DNA of 64,000 bases from NCBI GenBank assembly GCA_021495925.1, contig JAKEKT010000107.1:1-64000 (forward strand). Reading direction: 5' to 3'. Made by a program: the position numbers and the translations under genes. How positions within the stretch are numbered: position 1 is the stretch's first letter; every line of letters starts with the position of its first letter. This stretch comes from Diplodia intermedia. Its lineage: Eukaryota; Ascomycota; Dothideomycetes; Botryosphaeriales; Botryosphaeriaceae. Below the pieces are notes generated by a model, which saw only the letters and a list, made by a program, of their open reading frames with translations, was not told the origin of the DNA and searched no databases. Below, one piece after another: positions 32,748 through 42,499 of the stretch.

Positions 32748-35387
32748 ATGACTTCGATGCCCTCGACTCGAGCTCCGCTCAGCTCCAAGGCTGCGCTGCC
32801 ACACAAAAACGGTTCACCATTCTATCTTGAGAAACCACTCGGACAGGCGCCTCGCGGAGGAAGTCCCCATTCCGAAGCCGTGGGCTCCTCCGAAGATGAG
32901 AAGGACATCGTTGTAAAAAAGTCAGCCGGTGCTGCTTCTATCAAGGGTGCTCAAGGGCTTCCACCTCTCAGGCGCGGATCATGGCTTTCAGAGGTTCAAT
33001 CAGGCCCAATGGCGACCCGGAGAGCCTCTCAAGGGGGTGTTTCCATCCCGACCAACAATTCACAGCCGTCTACTCCCGGGGAGCATGGATCCTGGAATAC
33101 TCTGGCGCACAAATCATCCGCCGGAACGGTATCCTACAGTAATCCTTGGACATCCGACGCAAGACGTGAGCCGCCCTCTCGTCTTACAGAACTGCCTCAA
33201 TCGCCATCAAACTACTTCCATTCTGCGCTCGGCATTGGGGATGAGCTACGTTCGCCCGGCCATGAACTACCTTCGGAAGAAGCTCTCCACTTCAGGAAAA
33301 CGATGAGGTCCCAGTCATACTCAGTGGGGCAAAGTGAGGACGGCCCGGTTCCGAACGCACCGAACCGCGTCCGCGCCAGCTTCCAAGCACTGCATCAACC
33401 TCGCCCAGCAATCCTCGGCGACCTGCATGAAGAGGAAGTGAGTAACAACCAAGGCGCAATACCAGTAAGCAAGGCTGCGCCCGGCCCTCCTTCTTCTGCC
33501 CTGCTCAAGCAAGCACTTGGTGTGCGTCACCGCGCCTCCAGCACGAGCATCAACGCCGGCACGTGGTCGCCACAGCGCTCACAGACCTTCTCGGAATCCG
33601 ACTATGCAATTGACGAGGCAGATGACAACGAATCAGAATCAGGTGGCCACCAATCCGTTGGCATGCTTGGCAGAGGACTTGCCGACAGGCGCTTTAGTGA
33701 AATGTCACCGCTACGAACCGACTTCTCGCTTTCCCGCGTCAACGACGGCTCACAAAGATCTACTTGGAACTCACTCGGCTTCGATCCCATCGACGAAGGC
33801 TCACAGAGTAGACGCCATTCATTCGCCGTCGTCACTCCTCACTCTCACACACGCCTGAACAACTCATTCTTCTCAAGTGACACCAACATCGAAGACGATC
33901 TGAGCGCCTCGCGCATCTCGCAAAACAGCCAGCCCGACATTCCTCGAAACATGCAGTCGCCATCCTCTCAGATGCGGTCCCAGAGTTACCACCAGGAACG
34001 GGAATACGACCACTTCAGGTCCAACTCAGGCGACGAAGAATCCGCGATCGAGCTGGGCCAGGCTCACGATCGTGCCTTTGCGCAGTCATACTTTTCAGGT
34101 GTTGGACCAGCTATGCGGAGTGCTCATACAACAGTCCCCGGCATCGCTGCCACGGCTCCCAGCATGGTAAACCCGTATGCGCCGCCGAACGTCGCTCGCC
34201 CGACGAAGCACTTGTACATCGTCACCTTCAAATGCTCGAGGTCCGACGTCTACTACATTCCTGAGAACGTGGGTCTGGAAGTCAAGGCTGGTGACATGGT
34301 CATCGTGGAGGGGGACCGTGGACAGGATCTCGGCCAGGTCACACACTGCGACGTCGCGCTGGAAGACGCCAGACAGAATCTCAAAGAAGCGTCGGAGCAG
34401 CACTTCCGTTGGCTAATGATGTTCTCGCGCCACGTCCAGAATGGCAACACTGGTATGGTGAATCCCAATGGAATGCTTGCTGCTTCCAATGGCGAACAGT
34501 ACGGTAGGGAGGGGGGCATGGGCCCCAGGCCTCCCCTTCAGGCGCCCATCGTTGACGACATCCGGCCAAAGATGCTCAAGCGTCTTGCACAGGGACACGA
34601 GATTCAGGTTCTCCGCGACAAGGAAGGCGCGGAGGCCAAGGCTAAGCGTGTCTGTCAACAGAAAGCTATTGAGCATGGCCTTACCATGGAGATTCTCGAC
34701 GCCGAGTATCAGCTCGACTACAAGAAACTGACTTTCTTCTACTATGCCGACTGCTACATCAACTTCAACCACCTTGTGACTGATCTCTTCAAGGTGTACA
34801 AGGCACGCATCTGGATGTCAGCCGTCAACCCAGCTTCGTTTGCAACTCCATCAAATGCTCTCACACAACTTCCTCCACCGTCGAGCCTTGGACCCGGAGC
34901 CACTTCCAACGCCAATGGAAATGGATTCCCCACGCCAATGACGATAGGACCTAACTACGGACGGGGCGCTTTCAGTGGTATAGCTCAACCATCACCCCAG
35001 AAAATGACACCAGCCGCTAATGTCAGGTCAGCACCTCGTACGCCTGGAGGCCTGGAAGTGAATCCTGCTGATGCTCAACAAGAGTATCAAGAACCTCCGG
35101 GACGCCCGGTTTACCACTACGCTCCATCTCCGGCGTTTGGTGGATTCAACCCTGTCGCACCAGCTTACGCGCCGACTTGGGTGCCGAATCCTCCTATGAA
35201 TCGGTTCATGCCGTATCAATACGGCTACGGCGGTGCACCTGGAGGCGGCTACCCTGGCAACTACTCCCCTTTCCCTGGCCAAGACGTTGGCGGCGCTCGT
35301 GGAGGCGAGCACACTCAAAACGACGAGCAGGAAATCGGCCGCATGCTCGGACAAAGCCTTTCGCTCAATCAACGTGCCGGCTCTTAA
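32748..35387 (+). CDS. PSP1 C-terminal domain protein
   Basis: 879 aa from ATG 32748 (MTSMPSTRAPLSSKAAL). Residues 1-480 are Ser/Pro-rich and disordered, with many RRxS-like and SP sites (for example RRGSWLSEV, RRHSFAVVTPHS). The PSP1 domain spans about residues 488-700: HLYIVTFKCSRSDVYYIPE, LEVKAGDMVIVEGDRGQDLG, then MLKRLAQGHEIQVLRDKEGA, EAKAKRVCQQKAIEHGLTME and LTFFYYADCYINFNHLVTDL with FKVYKARIWMSAV. In yeast, Psp1 is a poorly understood suppressor of DNA polymerase alpha mutations found in mRNP granules; bacterial relatives act in ribosome-associated or replication control. The C-terminus is Pro/Gly/Tyr-rich (YQYGYGGAPGGGYPGN), a composition seen in condensate-forming RNA proteins. Domain assignment is firm; role is inferred. 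Confidence 0.9.
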   Translation: MTSMPSTRAPLSSKAALPHKNGSPFYLEKPLGQAPRGGSPHSEAVGSSEDEKDIVVKKSAGAASIKGAQGLPPLRRGSWLSEVQSGPMATRRASQGGVSIPTNNSQPSTPGEHGSWNTLAHKSSAGTVSYSNPWTSDARREPPSRLTELPQSPSNYFHSALGIGDELRSPGHELPSEEALHFRKTMRSQSYSVGQSEDGPVPNAPNRVRASFQALHQPRPAILGDLHEEEVSNNQGAIPVSKAAPGPPSSALLKQALGVRHRASSTSINAGTWSPQRSQTFSESDYAIDEADDNESESGGHQSVGMLGRGLADRRFSEMSPLRTDFSLSRVNDGSQRSTWNSLGFDPIDEGSQSRRHSFAVVTPHSHTRLNNSFFSSDTNIEDDLSASRISQNSQPDIPRNMQSPSSQMRSQSYHQEREYDHFRSNSGDEESAIELGQAHDRAFAQSYFSGVGPAMRSAHTTVPGIAATAPSMVNPYAPPNVARPTKHLYIVTFKCSRSDVYYIPENVGLEVKAGDMVIVEGDRGQDLGQVTHCDVALEDARQNLKEASEQHFRWLMMFSRHVQNGNTGMVNPNGMLAASNGEQYGREGGMGPRPPLQAPIVDDIRPKMLKRLAQGHEIQVLRDKEGAEAKAKRVCQQKAIEHGLTMEILDAEYQLDYKKLTFFYYADCYINFNHLVTDLFKVYKARIWMSAVNPASFATPSNALTQLPPPSSLGPGATSNANGNGFPTPMTIGPNYGRGAFSGIAQPSPQKMTPAANVRSAPRTPGGLEVNPADAQQEYQEPPGRPVYHYAPSPAFGGFNPVAPAYAPTWVPNPPMNRFMPYQYGYGGAPGGGYPGNYSPFPGQDVGGARGGEHTQNDEQEIGRMLGQSLSLNQRAGS

Positions 35388-36688
35388 TGGATCAAAGGTC
35401 GTGGGACGCAGCCATCCATGGCATCAGAACAGACCTGATTTTGGAGCACCCAAGAGTTAACAGCCGAAGAACCTTGGAAAGTGACGTGAGAGATGAGAGA
35501 ACCAAAGAACTACACGACTAAGACATGACCACGACTCATTGCATGTTGAAGGCTTGGCTCTTTTCCTTAAAACAAAAAAAAACCAATCCCAGCATTACAT
35601 CTTGCACTCGGCGAAACCATCGCTGCAGGCTATTGCCACCTTGGTAGTTATCGGTTTCAAGTTTGTTGCATGCTTATTAGTCTTCCAATTTTTTTTCCTT
35701 CTTGCGCTCTTTACAATCAATCTTCATTTCATTTTGCATATTTCTTTCGTCAGTACACATTTCAACTTATCACTCTACTGCAAGTCGGAACATGAAAGGG
35801 TCAATATGAAGACAGGAAATGAGTACGGCGATTGGATGACGGATGGCTCAATCCACGGCGGGTGTTTCTGGCTTCTCCATTAAAGAATGGGTTCTTGAGA
35901 TATTTCCTTCGGCAGAAAAAGTGATTTAATCATTTCCTATTCCGCTAGTACTGTGCTTTGCACCCTTCAGAATCTTATTTTGACTTGTACGCTCAGGAGA
36001 TAGCACTATGCTCTTCCCTTCGGTCGTACTGCTGATGACCATGGACATTCGGAGCCCCCGGGGAAAACGAAAAAAGTGAATACACTTGCTCCCTTCTGAT
36101 GCTGGCTTGCAAAGGAAACAGTTCTTGTTCTATTTCCTTCCAGTCCAGTCTTCCGTTATGAGCCATCGGCTAATGAAAGGTCCGTACGGAAGGAAGAGCA
36201 TTTGGGGATTAGTATCTTTCCTACCTCTGCTATAGCTTAGCTGGCTAATTGACATACGGCGCCACGGGCTTCTTATAGGTGCATTTGGTTTGTGTGAAAA
36301 CGGTGGTCATGGAGTCCTGGTCAAAGAGATAAGAATGAAACTGGCTAGTACTTGTGTATATTTGAGTCTTCAAGCGGAATTACCGTGTGGTTCTGTCTTG
36401 CAAAATGTGAGCATGCATTTGAGCGCTTCAAGCTCGATTGGGGTCAACGGCGATAGGGCGTACCGAGTGAATCAACAGAGGTGTAGAACACTCGAGAACC
36501 GTGAATCTCGGCTCCGCCTGGGAAGGAGCGAGGTGCGTTTGCGAATGCTAATCTCCTAACCGAGTTAGGAAGTCACAGGGTGGCCCACGCCTGCCGCCCC
36601 AGCGCTTTCCATCCCACACTGGTCTCCAGCGCACCTATCTCCACAAGTGACACGAGAGCCTAAACACTCACCGCCTGTACCTTACGGC
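35388..36688. other. Intergenic region
   Basis: 3' region of the PSP1-domain gene (T-rich, possible long 3' UTR around 35540-35890) and promoter of the next gene. No convincing gene or RNA. Confidence 0.5.
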
Positions 36689-37739
36689 ATGCCGCCCATC
36701 ACCAAGAAACGGCCTCAAGGTGAAAGTTCCGATATTTGCTGCCTCCCAACTTCTCGCTAATGCACCTCTGACCACAGCTGACAAAGGTTCCCTCACTCGC
36801 AAGGGCAGCAGCGAGTTCGGCGCGGGTGCCAAGTCCAAGGAGGATGATCGCGCCACAGAGAGCCAGTGAGTTGAAGACTGCACATCGCAAGAGAGGAGAA
36901 ACGTGAAGTCAAGTCAAACTGACACTTTCGAGTTCGAGTAGAACGTTTCGCCGCGCAGCAAAGACGATCGACGCCTCCTCAGCCGAAGATTCGTTCTTCA
37001 CGCAGTTCAAAAACGGCCTGGACACAGACAAGCGCAAGCTGCTGAGCACCGTCGAGAAGAGACAGCAAGATGCGTGAGCCTGCCGCTCTTCTATGGGATC
37101 TCAGTGAGCTCACTGCTAATACTCGGTAGGATCGACGAAGATGCCGTTTTCCGCCGCCAACTGCGTACCCCCATCGCCGACGCTCTTCGTCCGCGCATTA
37201 CTGTTACTTCTGCCCAAGGCCACCCAACCCAACCGACAGCTGGCAAGGCGCCAGAAGCAGCGGCAGCATCGCCTGCCGCAGCCGCTTGTCCAGTGGCGGC
37301 GTCCGGCACGCAGATCTTGCAACTCTCAAAACAACTTCTTGCGTCCTACGAGGAAGCGGCCAAGGCGGTCGACGTCGGGAGCGACATGCTCAGAGATGAT
37401 GGTGGTCGGCTTGGCGACGGCTGGCCGAAAGACGTCGAGAAGCTGCGCGGCTTGCTAGAGATTGGATACCGAAAGGCGCAGGATGACGTTGTCAGAGTGT
37501 TGCAGGGCTCTGATGGTGATGGCGGTAGCGAAGACAGAGACAGCGGCGGTGTGGGTAGAAACAAGAAGGATGCGCAGGAATTGGCCGCCAAGGAAGGGCC
37601 AAGGGCGGATGTGTTCTTCGGAGCAGACCGGGACAAGCGGGAGGAAAGGGAGCGGTTCAACGTGACGCAGTCACTGTGCGAGGCATCGCGGGGTGTGCTT
37701 AGATTGAGCAGAAGCCTACCGTCGGAGCTGCTGGAGTAA
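36689..37739 (+). CDS. Uncharacterised conserved-looking protein, 286 aa
   Basis: Four exons, 36689-36719, 36778-36865, 36942-37073 and 37130-37739; introns are 58, 76 and 56 nt and all joins keep phase. The protein starts MPPITKKRPQADKGSLTRKG. Predicted helices include AEDSFFTQFKNGLDTDKRKL with LSTVEKRQQDAIDEDAVFRR, GTQILQLSKQLLASYEEAAK, and DVEKLRGLLEIGYRKAQDDV with VRVLQGS. The C-terminal part is RFNVTQSLCEASRGVLRLSR. A low-complexity Ala/Pro stretch (about residues 125-150) splits two helical regions. There is no signal peptide or membrane segment. The pattern suggests a soluble helical-bundle protein, perhaps a subunit of a complex. I do not recognise the family. The three clean phase-matched introns are the main evidence that it is real. 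Confidence 0.75.
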
Positions 37740-38464
37740 AGTAGGCTCTGGCGGTGGGCAGTTCAGGGACATGGCAGGAAGATGGGCAGGGTCCACGCGG
37801 ACACGTGGGGATGATCGCTCCGGTTTGCTAGTTCACGGCTCATGCGGCGGTGGCCAGACGCTATACTGTGTAGTGATGATTTTTGCAAGGGTGATGGCGT
37901 TGTTTCATGCCGGGGTGTGGCGGTGCCGCTGGAGGAAATGGCCGTGGATACGTCATGGCTGGCGTCGCGACGCGTTGATACGCTGAGAGCGAAACCGCAA
38001 GAATGAACAGCGCAGGCCCGACGGCCGCGGGGCAAGCTAGCTTTTGCCGCATGATCGCTGTTCTCGAGGCTGCAAGTGCCCGCGCGCCGGCTAGCCCTAT
38101 TCCGCGCGTAGCCTGCCCTCGCAACGCGGCAACCAATCGTGTTTACACCAGCCCAACTCCCATTCAAAGCCACCCGCACCTGCGCAAGCACCGGCAGATC
38201 ACGAACACCCGCCTCCGTCATCCGCCAGCTGCACTGCCCGCCCGTTTTGCTCCTTTGCTTCCAGACTCGCCGCTCCACGTTGCCGCCTCGAGCTTTTCAC
38301 CGTCGCCGCGCCATGCTGCCGGCCCTGCTTTTTTCCTAGTAACGGGTCGCTCAACCACACACCTGCTGCCCAAACGCGCCCTGGTCAGCCTCGTTCCACA
38401 CAACCGTCCGACCTCCACGACGCCCACCGTTGGATAAGCACGAGCGCCCAGCATCTGCGCCGCC
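37740..38464. other. Intergenic / J-protein promoter
   Basis: Mostly GC-rich sequence with overlapping short frames. The last 150 bp are the leader of the J-domain gene, whose ATG has a good context (CCGCCATGG). Confidence 0.5.
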
Positions 38465-41122
38465 ATGGTGAAGGCCGACCCGAAGCGCAACTACTACGCC
38501 GACCTTGAGGTCGCGCCTGACGCCGACGCAGAAGAGATCCGCAAGCAGTTCCGCAAACTTGCCCTGAAGTGGCACCCCGACCGAAACCCAGGCAGGGAGT
38601 CAGAATGCGTGCCCAGATTCCAGGCCATCCAGGCCGCACACGAAATTCTCGGTGATCCTGCCGAGCGCACGCGCTACGACCTCGAGCGCAGGAAGAGAGG
38701 TGGCGGGCCCGGAGTCTACACGCAGAGACAAGCTCCCCCACGCGGCAATCCCTACCAAGCTCACTCCCACTACCCCCCGCCGCCTCGCCGTACAGGTCCC
38801 CAACGGCCTGGAGCCACCAGCCAGCAGAATGCGGGTTCCGCTTATACCAACGCGTCGGCTTCGAGCGGCGCCAGTCGGTTCTCGAGTTTTCCGAAGCCAC
38901 CGCCGACGCAGAGGAAGGACGCTGACCACCAAAAGGCGAATGTATTCACAGCGTGGCAGAACATGAAACCGAAGGCGAGCACGCATACCTCTCAGGCCGA
39001 GTCGTCACACCAGCGAGCCAAGTCCGCGTGGGAACAAACACAGGAGGCCAATAAACCCGGCGTAGGCCGTAGCCAAAGCACCAGGGTGCCCAAGAGGGGC
39101 GGTTTCGATCCTACCACGCCTGGTGCGGACGAGCCTCCGGCTGCAAGCACCTCCTCGTACTTCACGAATTCCAACTATGGCAGGCCCGTGCCTCCGCCTC
39201 CGCCCCCGCCTCGTGACCCTCCAGCAGCGCCGCCTCCGCAGCCGTCAGTGGATCCGTTGAAGCAGTTCAGGGAACAGTTCCAGCAGGAGTCGACTTACCC
39301 GGAGGGCATGCGAACAAGGACTCCGTATAATTCATCTAGCGGTGAAAGGACGTTCATTGATCCTGTGAGACGCTCTGCCAGCCAGCGAAGCTCTCCTCAA
39401 AGGGACCCCGGATCAGCCCACGCCGGTGCAAGCGGAGCATCTGCTGCACGTCATCATAGCGCCAGTCCTCCCAGGCGGAAGGGCAATGCCACACGCCCCT
39501 TCGCCATGTACAGCTCCAGTGAAGAGGACGAACCGCCGAAGCCTACTCCGAAGGCATCTCGACAGAACAGGACTGGAAGTGTCGGCGCCAACAGCCAGTA
39601 TACTCAGAACAATGGCGTCAATGCTAGTGATATCAATGGTGGCATGGGCCAAAAGAGCAAGTCATCAATGTACGACCATTTCTTCCCCGACAACCCAGAC
39701 AAAAGGAAAATTCCCGTCACTCCCAACATCGAGATTAGGCCTATCCATTGGCCCTACTGGGCAGTGCCGTCTACCTTGTCACCAAAAGACCCTTCTCAGA
39801 AGATTCATGCAACTTTGGCGGGAAGTAGAAGAAAACGCAGTGCCCCGAACAGTGGCCCTCCTTCTTACCCTTCTCAGCGATGCTGTAACTCGAAACATGC
39901 TGATTCAGACGCCAGCTTTAGCTTTCCTATCGACACGGACACCTTTGCGCAGACGGACGGCGAGCAGTTCAAGAACAGCAGCACGGAGAATATCAATACA
40001 AAGTTCTCTCCTAAGGATTGGCATGGAAAATTTGAGGGCAAGCCAGACTATTTCACCAATCCGATCCCTGCCACCGGGAACCGTGCGAAGAAGTCACCCA
40101 CGAGACCGCCGAGCTCGAGAGCGAATAGTATGCAGAATGTCCCATCCACGACTGGAGCCCAGATGCCTCAGCCGACTCCTCCACTCACAGCTCAAACCCC
40201 CGGCGGGGAGGCTGGACCTGTCAGGTTTTCGCCAAATGAATGGGCAAAGACGTTCAAAGATCCGAGCTTCGTCTTACCTACGGAACCGCCCAAGGCAGCA
40301 TCTCCGGTGAAGGGACCGGCACCGATGCGAGGCAGGAAGCAATCCAGGACACGTCCCGCTGGAGCTCCTGTCAAGCCAAAGCCGGCCAGTGTAGCCGATG
40401 CTGATGAAAGTAGTGAGGGTGCCGAAAGCATCAACGATGCAGCTGCGACGGATAGCAGCGCAATGGATATCGATCCCGTGCCACCTGCACCTCAGACTAA
40501 CGGAGCTCAGCGCCCGAAGATAGTGCCTACGCCGATCTCTCAGGCTCGCGCTGCTCAGAGGGAACAAGCGCAGGTCCATACTCAAGCTAGACCACAGGAG
40601 GCGGACGAATCGCTTCGGTTCAACGAGTTCGCGAACGTCGCGCCGTTCACGTCGACGTCGCAAGAGGGATTGAAGAATCTGAATGACCTTTCGCAAACCC
40701 TTCCGTTCGAGTCTCGTCCGGCTGCAGCGCACCCGACACGGCCAGAAGAGCCGGCTGCGCTTGCACTTCCGCCGTTGCCCAAGGCCCCAAAGCCGCCGAG
40801 CCAACTGACCATGAGTGTCTGGAGAGAGCACCTGCCCAAGATGGCGGCTTACGTCAAGGCATTCCATCAGTTTGACACGCAAATACTCAAACACTTTGCT
40901 GCGCGCCGGGATGAGGTGGATGCGATGGGTGTTCCGGTAAACTGGCTGGGCGCCATGGGCGATTTGACGACAACTGGGGGCTTTGGCAGCTACTTGCGCG
41001 GCATCAGGGAAGACGACGAAATGCGGGAGCATTGGAAGGTTGGTTGGGAGGAACACAGACACACCATGGAGCTGTTTGAGGGAACGCGGGCCAGAGTGCT
41101 GAAGGGTGGTCTCCCCGCTTGA
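38465..41122 (+). CDS. J-domain (DnaJ) protein with long disordered middle
   Basis: Intronless, 885 aa. The J-domain is at the very N-terminus (about residues 8-75): NYYADLEVAPDADAEEIRKQ, LALKWHPDRNPG with the Hsp70-activating HPD at 37-39, and IQAAHEILGDPAERTRYDLE. There is no Gly/Phe region, zinc finger or DnaJ C-terminal substrate domain, so it is a class C (type III) J-protein. Residues 80-780 are Pro/Ser/Gln-rich and disordered. The C-terminal 95 residues are compact: LTMSVWREHLPKMAAYVKAF, HQFDTQILKHFAARRDEVDA, WLGAMGDLTTTGGFGSYLRG and HWKVGWEEHRHTMELFEGTR. This C-terminal module is probably the specificity region. Hsp70 partner and location are unknown; no targeting signal is visible. 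Confidence 0.9.
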   Translation: MVKADPKRNYYADLEVAPDADAEEIRKQFRKLALKWHPDRNPGRESECVPRFQAIQAAHEILGDPAERTRYDLERRKRGGGPGVYTQRQAPPRGNPYQAHSHYPPPPRRTGPQRPGATSQQNAGSAYTNASASSGASRFSSFPKPPPTQRKDADHQKANVFTAWQNMKPKASTHTSQAESSHQRAKSAWEQTQEANKPGVGRSQSTRVPKRGGFDPTTPGADEPPAASTSSYFTNSNYGRPVPPPPPPPRDPPAAPPPQPSVDPLKQFREQFQQESTYPEGMRTRTPYNSSSGERTFIDPVRRSASQRSSPQRDPGSAHAGASGASAARHHSASPPRRKGNATRPFAMYSSSEEDEPPKPTPKASRQNRTGSVGANSQYTQNNGVNASDINGGMGQKSKSSMYDHFFPDNPDKRKIPVTPNIEIRPIHWPYWAVPSTLSPKDPSQKIHATLAGSRRKRSAPNSGPPSYPSQRCCNSKHADSDASFSFPIDTDTFAQTDGEQFKNSSTENINTKFSPKDWHGKFEGKPDYFTNPIPATGNRAKKSPTRPPSSRANSMQNVPSTTGAQMPQPTPPLTAQTPGGEAGPVRFSPNEWAKTFKDPSFVLPTEPPKAASPVKGPAPMRGRKQSRTRPAGAPVKPKPASVADADESSEGAESINDAAATDSSAMDIDPVPPAPQTNGAQRPKIVPTPISQARAAQREQAQVHTQARPQEADESLRFNEFANVAPFTSTSQEGLKNLNDLSQTLPFESRPAAAHPTRPEEPAALALPPLPKAPKPPSQLTMSVWREHLPKMAAYVKAFHQFDTQILKHFAARRDEVDAMGVPVNWLGAMGDLTTTGGFGSYLRGIREDDEMREHWKVGWEEHRHTMELFEGTRARVLKGGLPA

Positions 41123-42499
41123 AAGCAGAAAAGTATGACGGAAGTTGCGGGAATTGGTGGGGAGAGCTGCAGTGGATTGGGCGGCAGCTCGTTTGAGCCT
41201 ACGACGCAACGACTACCCACGACTTGATTGTCACGAAAAGATAAAAATCCGGATGACGACGAAGGACGACAGCCTTTTTTTCTTCTGTGAACCGGGCGCA
41301 ACCTTGAGGCAGGCGTCTTCCGTGGTGGTTGTTCTGGTTCTCTCAACCTTGAATACCCCCTCTTTTTCCTTTAATCTTTTCTTATTATTGTTGCTTCTTG
41401 CTCGTCTCCCCGCGCGACCCAATCAAGGGGTTGCATCTTTTTGGAGGACGCGCGACAGAGGTTGGGTCGGGTCACTTCTATTGCAGCCAGCCAAGATCAC
41501 GAGAAAAGCGGTGGGCATGGGTTGGGCAGGGGATGCAGGGGAGACATGGCCCTGTTCGCGCTATTTGACTTTCAGAAGCAACGGCTTATCTCCGAGCGCA
41601 GCCGGTGGGGCTGTTGCTGTTGGCCGAAGGCTTGGGGTCTTGGGTCTGTCTGGAGGCAGGCGGGCGATAAGGTAGCCGAAGCGAGTGCATAGACGAAATA
41701 ATAGAGACGATAACATTGGCATTGTGGGGTTTTAGCTGCCGCATTGCACAGGGCCACCGGGCCCACCAGCCACACGCAAGCGAGTCGTCAGGGCCGACGT
41801 AGGCCTCATCTCCTGACGGGCTGCACCGACGGCGATGCGCGCCCGGCGAGGGGTGGGTGGACGATTGGTGGTTGGCGGGCGGCGCATGATGAGGCTGGAC
41901 GGCGGCGAAGACAGCGGCAGGGCGGGCGACAGAGAGGCGCATCAAACGCGTTGCGTGCCAGCCAGCGGCGGTCCCTAGATTTCAGTGGCGGCAGTTCCTC
42001 CCCCACACGGCAGCGCATGCAAAACAGAGCAGGATCAGCCGGGGGCGTGGCGCGTCCGCGCAGCGCTCAGTGGCTTGATGGGCGATGTGCGGCAGGGGTG
42101 GCGTGCGACCGGGCGGAGGGGAGGCCTGTCGTCGACGCGCAATGCGGTCCGCTTCCAAGACGCCGCAGCTGGCTGTCAGCTTGCTCAACGCCGCTCTCCT
42201 GACTCTTTTTCCCTCCGCTCCTTTGCTCGTCTGTTCTGTTGCCTGTTTCAGCACGTAAGGGATAGATTCCGGTGAGCATCCCAATTCGCCTGCCTGGCCT
42301 CCTGCCTGCAACGAAACAAAGGGCTCCACACCACATCAACGTCAATCCCTCTCTCCTCCTTCTTTTCCTGCTGCCGCGTCCCCTCCACCTTCCTTCCGTC
42401 TGATCCGCCGCCTTTCCCTCCGCCATCACTCCCGCCCATGGCCCAGTAGGCCGCCCCCATCTCATCCCAATCCGCCTGCCTTCGTCATCCGCTGCCGTC
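41123..42499. other. Long intergenic region
   Basis: 3' flank of the J-protein gene, then about 1 kb of GC-rich sequence with frames on both strands and none preferred. The pyrimidine-rich final 200 bp look like the leader of the glycosyltransferase-like gene. Confidence 0.45.
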
